From positions 62,001 to 126,000 of the IMG/VR virus record IMGVR_UViG_3300050343_000117: DNA of 64,000 bases; one strand, written 5' to 3'. Within the stretch, counting starts at the first letter, position 1. Each line of letters starts with the position of its first letter. Source of the DNA: a virus. Below are positions 53,070 to 60,693 of this stretch, one piece after another. The notes below the pieces were generated by a model. The model was not told the DNA's origin, searched no databases, and saw only the letters and a program-made list of their open reading frames with translations. The position numbers and the translations under genes were made by a program.

Positions 53070-53098
53070 ATTGTACCTGTTTTAAAAACAATTGTCAA
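53070..53098 (-). promoter_or_regulatory. Sigma70-type early promoter with AGCTACATAAA box
   Basis: Minus strand TTGACA, 17-base spacer, TACAAT, followed directly by AGCTACATAAA and a GAAGAGAG leader. The -35 box overlaps the stop codon of the small gene upstream. Confidence 0.85.
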
Positions 53099-53268
53099 GG
53101 GCTTTGCTTAACTTTTTTAGCAATTGCATGTAAATATTCACGTTTCAGAAACCACTTATACTTCGCAAAGTAATCCTTTGCCTTGTAGTCTGGACGTTTA
53201 CCTGTGTAGAGTTCAACCTCATCACAGTGCTCGAACCACATTAGATCACACCAACGTCTAAAAGTCAT
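53095..53268 (-). CDS. Small basic protein of T4-like phages, 57 aa
   Basis: An open frame below the usual length cut-off: MTFRRWCDLMWFEHCDEVEL, then YTGKRPDYKAKDYFAKYKWF and a Lys-rich end. The pattern (WxDLMWxEHxDEVxxxTGKxxDYxxxDYFxKYxWFL) recurs in T4-like phages as a small protein of unknown function. It begins 1 base after the upstream stop, so it is co-transcribed. Its stop codon lies inside the -35 element of the next promoter. Confidence 0.7.
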   Translation of the reverse strand: MTFRRWCDLMWFEHCDEVELYTGKRPDYKAKDYFAKYKWFLKREYLHAIAKKVKQSP

Positions 53269-53269
53269 A

Positions 53270-53653
53270 TCACGCCACCAACTGGTAAGGTTTGTTGAAC
53301 TGTCCGACGTTGATGTCGATGTAGTGACTTCGGTGGAAGTAGTCAGTCATGCTGTCATCTTCACAGAAGAAGTCGGGTCCTTCCATCGCAGCCTTCAATT
53401 CAGTCAAGAACGCAACAACCTTTTCGTCGTCGTAGTTTTCAGCAATCCAGTAAGGATTGACCTGAATGTAGTCACGAGGACCGTACTCACCGACAGGTAA
53501 CGCTCCGATGATATCGAGAGCACCACTCTTGATGTTACACACTAAACTGCTGTGATGACGAATGGCAAGAGTACCTTTCATGTTGTACTTCTTGAGGACT
53601 GCTTTGATCGCAGGGGTTAACTTTTTCTTATCTTCTTGACTTACATATGCCAT
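53270..53653 (-). CDS. Conserved hypothetical protein, 127 aa
   Basis: Begins MAYVSQEDKKKLTPAIKAVL, then YNMKGTLAIRHHSSLVCNIK and a central YIQVNPYWI. This type, a soluble alpha/beta protein, is widespread in marine T4-like phages, role unknown to me. Good early promoter upstream (53688-53715). Confidence 0.7.
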   Translation of the reverse strand: MAYVSQEDKKKLTPAIKAVLKKYNMKGTLAIRHHSSLVCNIKSGALDIIGALPVGEYGPRDYIQVNPYWIAENYDDEKVVAFLTELKAAMEGPDFFCEDDSMTDYFHRSHYIDINVGQFNKPYQLVA

Positions 53654-53687
53654 AACAATTTTCTCTCTCTCATCAATTTATGTAGCT

Positions 53688-53715
53688 ATTATACCAAATT
53701 CTGAACAATAGTCAA
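53688..53715 (-). promoter_or_regulatory. Sigma70-type early promoter with AGCTACATAAA box
   Basis: Minus strand TTGACT, 16-base spacer, TATAAT, then AGCTACATAAA and a GAGAGAGA leader before the ATG at 53653. Confidence 0.8.
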
Positions 53716-53726
53716 CACTTTTTTAG

Positions 53727-53909
53727 CTATTTCTTAGACCGATTTGATATAAGGATATTCCAAAAAGTTCTTAACCAACCGCCCTCTTCCCACATCAACG
53801 GGATGTGCTCTCCCAGTGTTTTCTCTTCTTCCATGTGTAGGTTGACGTATAACAGCAAAGCGAGGAACCCAAACAAACCAAAACCAATTATGTCGTAAAC
53901 CTGTTCCAT
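53727..53909 (-). CDS. Small single-span membrane protein, 60 aa
   Basis: The start is placed at the ATG overlapping the upstream stop (TGATG) behind a GGTGGAG ribosome site: MEQVYDIIGFGLFGFLALLL. One N-terminal transmembrane helix, then a polar cytoplasmic or periplasmic tail ending ISNRSKK. No family recognised. Confidence 0.6.
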   Translation of the reverse strand: MEQVYDIIGFGLFGFLALLLYVNLHMEEEKTLGEHIPLMWEEGGWLRTFWNILISNRSKK

Positions 53910-54130
53910 CACTCCACCCATATATGGTTATAGCGCTCAGGTAGATTCTGACAGGTATACTTGTCATCCTCTCTGTAGTTGAAAACGTCAACACACTCAT
54001 TAGTGCTATTACTCACAAGCACATCGGGTAGGTCGATAACATTTTGCATTAGATTCACCCACAATGCGAACATAAGTCCGAAGGTTAATCCAAATACGAT
54101 AGACTTAAACTTTTCCATATTAGATAACAT
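53909..54130 (-). CDS. Small membrane/exported protein with conserved Cys motif, 73 aa
   Basis: The start is placed at the ATG giving MLSNMEKFKSIVFGLTFGLM (AGAGGA ribosome site). It has one hydrophobic helix near the N-terminus, then LPDVLVSNSTNECVDVFNY and YTCQNLPERYNHIWVE. The two cysteines and the NLPxxYNHxWV end are a recurrent pattern in small proteins of marine T4-like phages. It probably sits in the membrane with the C-terminal part outside. Function unknown. Confidence 0.7.
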   Translation of the reverse strand: MLSNMEKFKSIVFGLTFGLMFALWVNLMQNVIDLPDVLVSNSTNECVDVFNYREDDKYTCQNLPERYNHIWVE

Positions 54131-54141
54131 AATTATTCCTC

Positions 54142-54768
54142 TCAAGCGACAATTTTTATAGGGGCACGGTCAACTGCTTTCAACCATGCTTCAGGCGATT
54201 TAATGATAGGTCTGGAAACTCGTAACTTTTTTTCACGGAAACATTTCTTCAACGCCTTAGCTTCCTCGCGGCCTAGAAATCTTGAGACCAATCGAATCAG
54301 GCACTCACGGAATCGGTAGTCATGTTTACCAAATCCAGCAGCATGTGCGAGTTCATGTAAGACAACGTACTTGTTCATGCCACTCTCACTCAATCGAATT
54401 AGTTCCCTATAGCAGACTCCGGATAAAGAGTTCGATCTCATCTGTTCTATCCGGACAGTCTTACATGCAGATCTCAGTCCAATCGCTGGATCATTTTTAT
54501 GATTGAAATTCTCCCACAATTTAGATTTTAGTACACGTTTTGCAAACGTCCGACACTCTTTTAATGTGAGTTCTTTTGTTACGTGAGGATAGTTGGCTTC
54601 GAATTTCCATTCTGCATCATAAGTCTTGCTCCTCTCAGAATCTTTCCATCCATGAGAATTCTTTCGAACTGCATACTGATAATACTTGTATGCGATTTCT
54701 TCATCCATCACTTTGATAGCATCAGTGTAGTAGTGACGATACTTTTCATTCCAAATTCGGTAACCCAT
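54142..54768 (-). CDS. Putative zinc metallopeptidase (SprT-like), 208 aa
   Basis: The zincin motif HELAH (residues 138-142) lies in NKYVVLHELAHAAGF, with a third candidate ligand His149 in KHDYRFRECLIRLV. The arrangement HELAHxxxxxxxHxxxF is that of SprT/WSS1-type proteases. The N-terminal half is basic and helical. A second, unrelated-looking zincin lies at 51794. Its target is unknown. Expressed from the early promoter at 54803-54830. Confidence 0.7.
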   Translation of the reverse strand: MGYRIWNEKYRHYYTDAIKVMDEEIAYKYYQYAVRKNSHGWKDSERSKTYDAEWKFEANYPHVTKELTLKECRTFAKRVLKSKLWENFNHKNDPAIGLRSACKTVRIEQMRSNSLSGVCYRELIRLSESGMNKYVVLHELAHAAGFGKHDYRFRECLIRLVSRFLGREEAKALKKCFREKKLRVSRPIIKSPEAWLKAVDRAPIKIVA

Positions 54769-54802
54769 AATATTCTCTTTCCTTCTTTGACTTTATGTAG
54801 CT

Positions 54803-54830
54803 ATTATACCACAGTGAGTATTAGAGTCAA
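54803..54830 (-). promoter_or_regulatory. Sigma70-type early promoter with AGCTACATAAA box
   Basis: Minus strand TTGACT, 16-base spacer, TATAAT, then AGCTACATAAAG, directly after the stop of the histone-like-tail gene. Confidence 0.8.
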
Positions 54831-54834
54831 GGGC

Positions 54835-55185
54835 CTATGTGACCTTTTTTCTCTTAGAAGGCGCCTTTTTCTTGACCGGAGTTTTCTTTTTGGTCACGGC
54901 AGGTTTTTTGGCTGCGACAGTTTTACGCGGCTTCCTTTTGGGTTTGACCGCAGTTTTCTTCGGCATCACAAATTCTTTTCGAAGGAACTCATTCACAGAA
55001 AGACCGCAGTTTCTCAACTCCTTTTGGAAACGAGTGATATCTTCCATCCACCACCCGTGTGGAGTTTCTAAGAACTGACCGTAGTGGTCCATGATTTCAT
55101 TAGCGAGTCGGTTGCACTCTTCGGTGTCCTTGTCGTAAAGGTACCGGACCTTTCGGTCATAATTCAGTTTGACGATCTTAGGCAT
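54835..55185 (-). CDS. Protein with Lys/Pro/Ala-rich histone-H1-like tail, 116 aa
   Basis: Residues 1-72 are a small helical domain (VRYLYDKDTEECNRLANEIM, then WWMEDITRFQKELRNCG). Residues 74-116 are almost only Lys, Pro, Ala, Thr, Val and Arg in KKxAVKPKRKPRKTVAAKK-type repeats, as in histone H1 and bacterial H1-like proteins. It should bind DNA or RNA without sequence specificity. The N-terminal domain is not recognised; it could bring the tail to a partner. Confidence 0.65.
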   Translation of the reverse strand: MPKIVKLNYDRKVRYLYDKDTEECNRLANEIMDHYGQFLETPHGWWMEDITRFQKELRNCGLSVNEFLRKEFVMPKKTAVKPKRKPRKTVAAKKPAVTKKKTPVKKKAPSKRKKVT

Positions 55186-55194
55186 TGTCTCTCC

Positions 55195-55416
55195 CTAGAT
55201 TAGTTTGTAGACTTTCTTCATGGTGTACTCACGAGCAGACGCAAACGGTGCCTCGAACCAATCTGAGGAACCCATCACTTGAGGAGCAATACCATACTTC
55301 AAATATGCATTGACCAACTCAGCAACGTTGTTCGATTCGCACACGGGACGCATCTCATGTTCATCGTAAAGACGAATCTCAGAACCGTCTTCGGTACAAG
55401 AAATATAATCAATCAT
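55195..55416 (-). CDS. Hypothetical protein, 73 aa
   Basis: Begins MIDYISCTEDGSEIRLYDEH and contains NNVAELVNAYLKYGIAP. Small alpha/beta protein without recognised family. Overlaps its upstream neighbour by 4 bases (ATGA), so it is coupled. Confidence 0.6.
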   Translation of the reverse strand: MIDYISCTEDGSEIRLYDEHEMRPVCESNNVAELVNAYLKYGIAPQVMGSSDWFEAPFASAREYTMKKVYKLI

Positions 55417-55877
55417 GCGACTTCTCCAAAAAAGATTCCAATAGGTGAACCGTTAGGACTACGGTAACCACACTCTCGAATTTCATCAACTAGGACTTCT
55501 TGACGTTGCCCGTCGTCCCATTTAATCTCGACAGTGTCGCGACCAATTAGACGGTCGATTAGACCGTGTGAGATAGGATACATGGCACCCCACATACCTT
55601 CAACTTTTTGACCAATCAAATTCATGCGGCTTTCTCCGATAAATGCATAGCGAGGGTTCTTACAAAACATTCCGACTTCGTCGAAACCCATCAAGCAAAA
55701 ACCGTCTAACGGATCGGTACCTGCTTCGTATTCGACTAAGTCGAAACCAGCGCGGAATGTTCTAACGTCTTTGATGTCTACTGGGATAACTGTCATGGCG
55801 ACATCGTACTCTTCCTGTGTTAGGAAGGTAGCGTCTTCGTTGGTTTCTGTGTTGTCTGTCCAGTTCTCATTAGTCAT
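55413..55877 (-). CDS. Hypothetical protein, 154 aa
   Basis: The start is placed at the ATG giving MTNENWTDNTETNEDATFLT, behind the leader of the early promoter. Contains FDLVEYEAGTDPLDGFCLMG, then NPRYAFIGESRMNLIGQK and VEIKWDDGQRQEVLVDEI, the last resembling a small SH3-like barrel. No function known. Confidence 0.6.
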   Translation of the reverse strand: MTNENWTDNTETNEDATFLTQEEYDVAMTVIPVDIKDVRTFRAGFDLVEYEAGTDPLDGFCLMGFDEVGMFCKNPRYAFIGESRMNLIGQKVEGMWGAMYPISHGLIDRLIGRDTVEIKWDDGQRQEVLVDEIRECGYRSPNGSPIGIFFGEVA

Positions 55878-55911
55878 AATCAAATCTCTCTCTTCATTAA
55901 TTTATGTAGCT

Positions 55912-55940
55912 ATTATAGCATATTGAGAGATAAAACGCAA
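55912..55940 (-). promoter_or_regulatory. Sigma70-type early promoter with AGCTACATAAA box
   Basis: Minus strand TTGCGT (weak -35), 17-base spacer, TATAAT, then AGCTACATAAA and a GAAGAGAGA leader before the ATG at 55877. Confidence 0.75.
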
Positions 55941-56015
55941 GGGCGTTAGCCAAAATAAATGGCTTATTTTTAGAACTTTTTGGCATAAGGATATAACTTT
56001 TTCGTATAAGGGACG

Positions 56016-56076
56016 AAAAAAATAGGGGAGTCGTCCACGTACCTATCAGTCGGAATCTTCGAAAGACCAACTCCCC
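56016..56076 (-). terminator. Long-stem terminator
   Basis: On the minus strand GGGGAGT at one end pairs with ACTCCCC at the other, closing a 38-base branched loop, and is followed by TATTTTTTT. It lies 10 bases after the stop of the zinc-ribbon gene. The remaining gap to the next promoter (55941-56015) shows nothing further. Confidence 0.75.
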
Positions 56077-56085
56077 TCCAAACTA

Positions 56086-56547
56086 TTAACTGGCGAATCC
56101 AGTACCGTCACACATGTAACAGTCTTCATCACCATAGTCATCGTACCCATAACCTGAACACTCTTGGCATGTCTCATCGAGATCGTCTTCAGAGTAGTCG
56201 AACATATCCTCAATGTTCTCCATTACCATCAACTGAGGATTGAAGGTCACCATCTTAGTGGTCATCTCCACGATGCGATCGATGGCAACATGGAACAGGT
56301 CGTTCTCATACTTACCTTCATAGAGTCGACCCGTCGTGTAGGGTAGGACGTACTCAAACAACTCCTTATCGATCGCGCTTTTCTCGCGTAGGAACTTTAG
56401 GGCACCGGACGTATTGTTACCCATACCGTTGTTATAGAAGTCGTATTGCAGACGACCAGCCGCGCGGATCATCTCACCAGCGACAGTGTCACACTTGCCT
56501 TCGTTAGGTACCAACTCTGCAAAGATTCGTTTAAACGTAGCGCTCAT
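56086..56547 (-). CDS. Hypothetical protein with C-terminal CxxC zinc-knuckle, 153 aa
   Basis: The main body is helical (VAGEMIRAAGRLQYDFYNNG, then FHVAIDRIVEMTTKMV). The end holds two DnaJ-type CxxCxGxG repeats, CQECSGYG and CYMCDGTG, which bind one zinc. It may act as a small chaperone-like or protein-binding factor. Ribosome site GAGGAG before the ATG. Preceded by a 35-residue membrane gene. Confidence 0.65.
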   Translation of the reverse strand: MSATFKRIFAELVPNEGKCDTVAGEMIRAAGRLQYDFYNNGMGNNTSGALKFLREKSAIDKELFEYVLPYTTGRLYEGKYENDLFHVAIDRIVEMTTKMVTFNPQLMVMENIEDMFDYSEDDLDETCQECSGYGYDDYGDEDCYMCDGTGFAS

Positions 56548-56557
56548 AATATACTCC

Positions 56558-56665
56558 TCAAAAAATGTAAGGTTGGACAGGGTGGCCAGAAGACAAGACG
56601 TAACCAGAGTATAAGAATCCCCAAATCACAACTTGACCAAAAACAAACTCAGCTAACTGACTCAT
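56558..56665 (-). CDS. Very small membrane protein, 35 aa
   Basis: Open frame MSQLAEFVFGQVVIWGFLYS, then GYVLSSGHPVQPYIF. It begins at an ATG that overlaps the upstream stop (TAATG) and ends just before the ribosome site of the next gene. Its central segment is a likely single transmembrane helix. Support is by coupling and spacing, not homology. Confidence 0.5.
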   Translation of the reverse strand: MSQLAEFVFGQVVIWGFLYSGYVLSSGHPVQPYIF

Positions 56666-56853
56666 TACGCATACTCCTCTTGATACTCATCGTAAGTTAA
56701 ATATATGTCGGTAGTAGGATTAAGGTAAGCACCTTCTCGAACATCATAATACAGAACACGCTGACCATCATAGAAGAATGGACCTTCAAGTCCAACCCGC
56801 TCTTGATACTGCTCTCGAAACTCTGGAGTGATGTTTAAAACGCGATAACCCAT
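56665..56853 (-). CDS. Hypothetical protein, 62 aa
   Basis: Begins MGYRVLNITPEFREQYQERV and ends TYDEYQEEYA. The MGYRxxN opening is also seen in the zincin at 54768, suggesting a shared translation-initiation cassette. No family recognised. Confidence 0.55.
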   Translation of the reverse strand: MGYRVLNITPEFREQYQERVGLEGPFFYDGQRVLYYDVREGAYLNPTTDIYLTYDEYQEEYA

Positions 56854-56883
56854 GAAACTTCCTCAACTCGACTTTATGTAGCT

Positions 56884-56912
56884 ATTGTACCTGTTTTTGA
56901 AAGAAGTGTCAA
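56884..56912 (-). promoter_or_regulatory. Sigma70-type early promoter with AGCTACATAAA box
   Basis: Minus strand TTGACA, 17-base spacer, TACAAT, then AGCTACATAAAG. It serves the three-gene unit down to 56086. Confidence 0.85.
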
Positions 56913-56959
56913 GGGCATATGCTAAAATAATGCCAAATTAATTTTGGTAATATTTACAA

Positions 56960-57478
56960 TCATTCGATCATATCGACGAACTCATCAATATGCATATATC
57001 TCAAGGTGACGCCTTTCCTTGCACATCTCTCGATCCACTTATCGGCATCAACTTGTATATTTGTTAACTTACGACGACCTTTAATACCTAGCGATAATAG
57101 ATTATGATGATCGATTAAGATAATGACATGGTCTCCATAACAACCTGCTTCAGCGTTACAGAAATGATGGTCTAACTTGTCGGTGTGGGAACCGAAATCA
57201 CTTAACTGCTTGAGTTCAAGCCAGTAAGGAGTATCGTCTAATGCGACTCTGAAGTCACCCTTTCTATTAGAGGTACCTTTATAGTCGGTGTATCGAGGTT
57301 GCTTTTCATAAGGGATGAGATGAGATTTTAACACGTCTTCGAAACGATCTTCAAATTCCCTACCTGCTTTAGATCCTCGTCCACCAGCAGTTAGTGAAGC
57401 GGCACTTGATCTCGCCACCACCCACTGCATGGTTTCTAGATTTAATACGGGTGTTTCTTGCTGTGTTGATACTTTCAT
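56960..57478 (-). CDS. PD-(D/E)XK-type nuclease, 172 aa
   Basis: The core reads GREFEDRFEDVLKSHLIPYE, then GDFRVALDDTPYWLELKQL: an acidic residue on the first helix (Glu41/Glu43), Asp75 in GDF and the ExK of ELK (Glu88, Lys90), the arrangement of PD-(D/E)XK endonucleases including type II restriction enzymes and archaeal resolvases. It is the last gene of the operon with the CmoA-like and C5 methyltransferases. It may be a restriction or recombination nuclease. The cognate site is unknown. Confidence 0.65.
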   Translation of the reverse strand: MKVSTQQETPVLNLETMQWVVARSSAASLTAGGRGSKAGREFEDRFEDVLKSHLIPYEKQPRYTDYKGTSNRKGDFRVALDDTPYWLELKQLSDFGSHTDKLDHHFCNAEAGCYGDHVIILIDHHNLLSLGIKGRRKLTNIQVDADKWIERCARKGVTLRYMHIDEFVDMIE

Positions 57479-57565
57479 ATTATATTACCTTTGGTTATGG
57501 GTTATGAGAACACTGGCATATCGCACGGGCCCTCATTTAGAAAATAGTTAAATTGTTTTGTCGTA

Positions 57566-58288
57566 TTATTTTATAGCGATGGCGCCCACAAAGAGATGGT
57601 TCTGCCAGAAGGGTTGAATCTTGGTAGCACAGAATCCAGCAGTCATACAGAGTGAATGTAGGTCATTCCAAGTTGAACACTTCATCATAGAGCGGAGTTC
57701 ACGTTCCTTAGATAACAAATCATCTGCAGCGAAGTTCTTAGACTTGTGGTCGTAGAACTGGAAGGTCATAATTTCTTGAAGGCGAGCATCCCTTGCCATA
57801 GTCTTCTCTGCAAAGATGAATGCGCCACCTGTGTTCAGACCGTGATAGATCTTCTTTACCAAGTCACGTCGTGAACGTGGTGGCATGAACTGTAGAGTGA
57901 ACAGAGAAGTAATAAGAGAGCAATTAGCGAATGATGCATTACGAACGTCCATATTATGAAAGTCTACATCACCAAGATTCTCTATATCAATCTGCTTGTG
58001 ACGAGCATTCATATCATCAACAAATCCGGATGCGTACTCAATACCAGAGTAATGTGCTAGAGGTGCGAATCGATTGTTCTGTTTCATCATTTCGTAGATA
58101 GTCTTACCCGTCGAACAACCGATGTCGACAACGTCAGTTAGATCCTCGACAAAGTATTCAGACAATTTAATAACATCTGAATGTAGATTATTGTAACCAC
58201 GAATCGAGTTTTCGATGTGATTATCGAATCCTTCCTCACGGTGGGCGAAACTAAAATCTGGTTTGTGGTAACTCTCTCTATCTTTCAT
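57566..58288 (-). CDS. CmoA-like class I methyltransferase, 240 aa
   Basis: SAM-binding motif VVDIGCSTGKTIYEMMKQ (residues 53-70), acidic EYASGFVDDMN, motif VDFHNMDVRN, then LFTLQFMPPRSRRDLVKKIY, typical of CmoA (carboxy-SAM synthase for wobble uridine) and its relatives. The N-terminal DFSFAHREEGFDNHIENSIR also fits CmoA (FDERVAxVFPDM-like). It could act in tRNA wobble modification or provide an unusual SAM derivative for another reaction. It overlaps the C5-methyltransferase gene by 11 bases. Confidence 0.65.
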   Translation of the reverse strand: MKDRESYHKPDFSFAHREEGFDNHIENSIRGYNNLHSDVIKLSEYFVEDLTDVVDIGCSTGKTIYEMMKQNNRFAPLAHYSGIEYASGFVDDMNARHKQIDIENLGDVDFHNMDVRNASFANCSLITSLFTLQFMPPRSRRDLVKKIYHGLNTGGAFIFAEKTMARDARLQEIMTFQFYDHKSKNFAADDLLSKERELRSMMKCSTWNDLHSLCMTAGFCATKIQPFWQNHLFVGAIAIK

Positions 58289-59426
58289 TGTACACCTTCA
58301 ATACGTTCTCATAGACTGACTCAGCAATCTGTTTCATCATCAATGGTGGAACCATACGACCGATACGCTCTGCCTTCTGATTCCATTTACCCGTCAGTTT
58401 AAAGTCATCGGGAAGTGACATTATACGCTTTAATTCCCCTAGTGTCAACTTGCGAGACTCAGACCAGTGAAATGCACCAGCGGTTGTATCCCCGTTACCC
58501 ATTGCAGTCAATGTAGGTGCAGGCACCTCCAGAGACACACGCTTGAGATTGAAGTGATGACCCTTCGGATGATAATCTCCACCAGTCAAAACCTTTTCGG
58601 GAAACCTTGGCATTAGAGATCCGGTTTGTTTCCAGTACGCGGTCCTCTCAAACTTCTCCGTCAGATACTTAACTTCTTCTTCGTCATACTCCAGACCGAC
58701 CAAAGCATCTTTGAGTGGTATGGCAGTTCTTGCTGGTTCTGGAAACAAGTGATTCATGGTCAAGAAGTTTAGACCAACTTCATCCGCAACGTCCTGACGT
58801 ACTGCAATAAAGATCACACGAGTACGTGTCTGTGATACACCATAGTAGCGAGAGTCCATGACTTCAGATACCACTTCATATCCAATGTTCTCGAATTCAT
58901 TGAGGATACGATTGTAATACTCTTTTGCCTCACCGATTGTGAGACCCTTTACGTTCTCTGCAACGATAACTTTGGGTTGAATATCGTTCGCCACACGTAG
59001 GAACTCAAAGAATAGGTCTTCGATGTTTTCCACAATCTTACCATCGCTGTAGGACTTAGTTTGACCCCAACCGTCAGAGTGTTTGCCGTCAGATGAATGA
59101 GACAGTTTACCCGCGACAGAGAATGCAGAGCATGGAGGCGAACCGTCGAGGATATCCAACTCGCCCTTCTCCAGACCAACGAGGTCCAGAAAGTCTTGAC
59201 CCGTGAGTTCTTTGATATCATTAGGGACGATAGGGGTGTCTGGATAGTTTTCTTTGTACGTGACTCGTGCCTCTTCGACAAACTCATTGATGGCGAGAAT
59301 GTCCGCACCCGCAAGGCGGTAACCTGTAGAAGATCCACCGCCTCCCGCGAACGTAGAAACGACTTTGAACTTTTTCTGGGATGCCGCGTCATAGACATCT
59401 TGTAAATTGTATGGTTTATAACTCAT
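58278..59426 (-). CDS. DNA (cytosine-5) methyltransferase, 382 aa
   Basis: Has the ordered C5-MTase motifs: I FAGGGGSSTGYRLAG (residues 26-40), IV with the catalytic cysteine GSPPCSAFS (Cys99), VI AENVKG (157-160), VIII SQTRTRVIF, and the late motifs LTLGELKRIMSLPDDF and GNGDTTAG. Close to Dcm/M.HpaII-type enzymes. It methylates cytosine in phage DNA, most likely protecting against restriction. Own sigma70 promoter upstream (59452-59480). Complete, with all key residues. Confidence 0.88.
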   Translation of the reverse strand: MSYKPYNLQDVYDAASQKKFKVVSTFAGGGGSSTGYRLAGADILAINEFVEEARVTYKENYPDTPIVPNDIKELTGQDFLDLVGLEKGELDILDGSPPCSAFSVAGKLSHSSDGKHSDGWGQTKSYSDGKIVENIEDLFFEFLRVANDIQPKVIVAENVKGLTIGEAKEYYNRILNEFENIGYEVVSEVMDSRYYGVSQTRTRVIFIAVRQDVADEVGLNFLTMNHLFPEPARTAIPLKDALVGLEYDEEEVKYLTEKFERTAYWKQTGSLMPRFPEKVLTGGDYHPKGHHFNLKRVSLEVPAPTLTAMGNGDTTAGAFHWSESRKLTLGELKRIMSLPDDFKLTGKWNQKAERIGRMVPPLMMKQIAESVYENVLKVYNER

Positions 59427-59451
59427 AATATACCTTCACTTATTAATAGAC

Positions 59452-59480
59452 ATTATACATTATATAGCATTGTCTGTCAA
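59452..59480 (-). promoter_or_regulatory. Sigma70-type promoter for the C5-methyltransferase
   Basis: Minus strand TTGACA, 17-base spacer, TATAAT: a perfect consensus, 26 bases before the ATG and overlapping the stop of the PP-loop gene. It lacks the AGCTACATAAA box. Confidence 0.85.
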
Positions 59481-60343
59481 GTGATAAAATCAGATAGGTC
59501 AGACACAAAGGTTTGTTCATAGTGATCACGACATAGGTCCATGACCCTGTTTCGTCGTTTCCAATTGATGTCATTGTCAAGCAACAAAGTCTCAAACAGT
59601 TTGTCTATTTGAGAACCCAATTGTAAATTGATATGGGGTTTGACTTTACCAAACAGATTCTCGATATCGTATTCGGTACGGATGATATTCTTTTGTTGAG
59701 GCGTATTCAGTTCTTGCCATGAGAACTGCATAAGATAGTCACGGACTCGCTGATCACCCCACGGAGCAACATGGACCTTACCGTACATATCCGCAACTTT
59801 GTTGTGGGTCGCAATACCAGCACAGTGTCCATTGAGATATGCTTCACGAAACTCATTCCAGTTGACGCGTTTGTCTCCACTCTCTTTACACCACTTCACA
59901 TAGTTACGCTTCTTTTTAAAAGAAGAGTACCGTTGAGTTGCTTTACGAGACGCACCAAAGTATGCATCTGCGACCCATCCAGTGAGCGAATACTTTTCGA
60001 CCATGGCGTCATAGACATAAAGAAAAGGATATGCGGCCGCCTCGAACTCAGACTTTTTACGACAACCTAGTTCGACCAGTCGTTGGAAGTCTTGTTTAAT
60101 GTTGGCGGTTGGTATAATGACCGGAGTGAATTCCCACCCCATAGTATCTGCTACGTCACGTGCCTTGACAAAGTCATAGGACTCATGACTGTCCAGAGTG
60201 AAACTGTATGCGTGGACCTTGCGTCCAGCATCCTGAGCACTGATACCTACAGATATAGAATCGACACCGCCGGACAGTAGTAGTCCGACAGTGCCGTGGT
60301 TGACATGAGTGTCAATGTGATCAGTAATAAAGTCTCGTATCAT
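59477..60343 (-). CDS. Asparagine-synthetase-like PP-loop ATPase, 288 aa
   Basis: N-terminal ATP-pyrophosphatase loop LLLSGGVDSISVG (SGGVDS at residues 24-29), then KVHAYSFTLDS. The C-terminal segment APWGDQRVRDYLMQFSWQEL, then QQKNIIRTEY, follows the PFLDxxVxxF and KxxLR motifs of asparagine synthetase C domains. No glutaminase domain, so it would need ammonia or another nucleophile. Such enzymes adenylate a substrate and can work in amino-acid, tRNA or modified-nucleobase chemistry. It is coupled to the DUF262-HNH gene by an ATGA overlap. Confidence 0.7.
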   Translation of the reverse strand: MIRDFITDHIDTHVNHGTVGLLLSGGVDSISVGISAQDAGRKVHAYSFTLDSHESYDFVKARDVADTMGWEFTPVIIPTANIKQDFQRLVELGCRKKSEFEAAAYPFLYVYDAMVEKYSLTGWVADAYFGASRKATQRYSSFKKKRNYVKWCKESGDKRVNWNEFREAYLNGHCAGIATHNKVADMYGKVHVAPWGDQRVRDYLMQFSWQELNTPQQKNIIRTEYDIENLFGKVKPHINLQLGSQIDKLFETLLLDNDINWKRRNRVMDLCRDHYEQTFVSDLSDFIT

Positions 60344-60693
60344 GCAGCATTATTTAGGAGCGATGCCTTGTACTCATTCAAGTCCATAGAACCCATCTCC
60401 TTATTATATTCAGCACGAACCATTGCAAGGTTACTGTATACAGTAAGACCGCCGTTAGTGTGTGCGACTATGTGTGCAGCATGTGCGTCTTGCATATTTA
60501 ACTTTCGACCATCAATAGCACACTTGAAGTTTTGCTCAGACAACTTTGCTTCACGATCTACAATAGAGAAGTTTCGACGAGGGTCCCTGATAGTAATCAA
60601 GGACTCTAGGTCAGGCATCTCTCGTATTAGATATGTGATTGCCCTTGTCACCTTCTTAGTATCCCAAGGTGCAGCAATGTACTTTGTATACAT
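60340..60693 (-). CDS. DUF262-HNH protein, C-terminal HNH nuclease part
   Basis: HNH layout: FKCAIDGRKLNMQDAHAAHIVAH (read as CxxDG, then HAAH at 71-74 and Asn at about 89) with GGLTVYSNLAMVRAEYNKEMG. A single Cys replaces the usual zinc pair. The start shown is an internal ATG. The frame joins the upstream part near 60685 (YDVY/TKYIAAPW). The C-terminal HNH in this place makes the whole protein look like a GmrSD/DUF262-DUF1524-type endonuclease. Confidence 0.65.
   Translation of the reverse strand: MYTKYIAAPWDTKKVTRAITYLIREMPDLESLITIRDPRRNFSIVDREAKLSEQNFKCAIDGRKLNMQDAHAAHIVAHTNGGLTVYSNLAMVRAEYNKEMGSMDLNEYKASLLNNAA

Noticed and set aside
57479-57565. Promoter or small gene in the gap before the PD-(D/E)XK gene
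   Set aside because: No -35/-10 pair and only a 12-codon open frame. The gene is probably read from the methyltransferase transcript.
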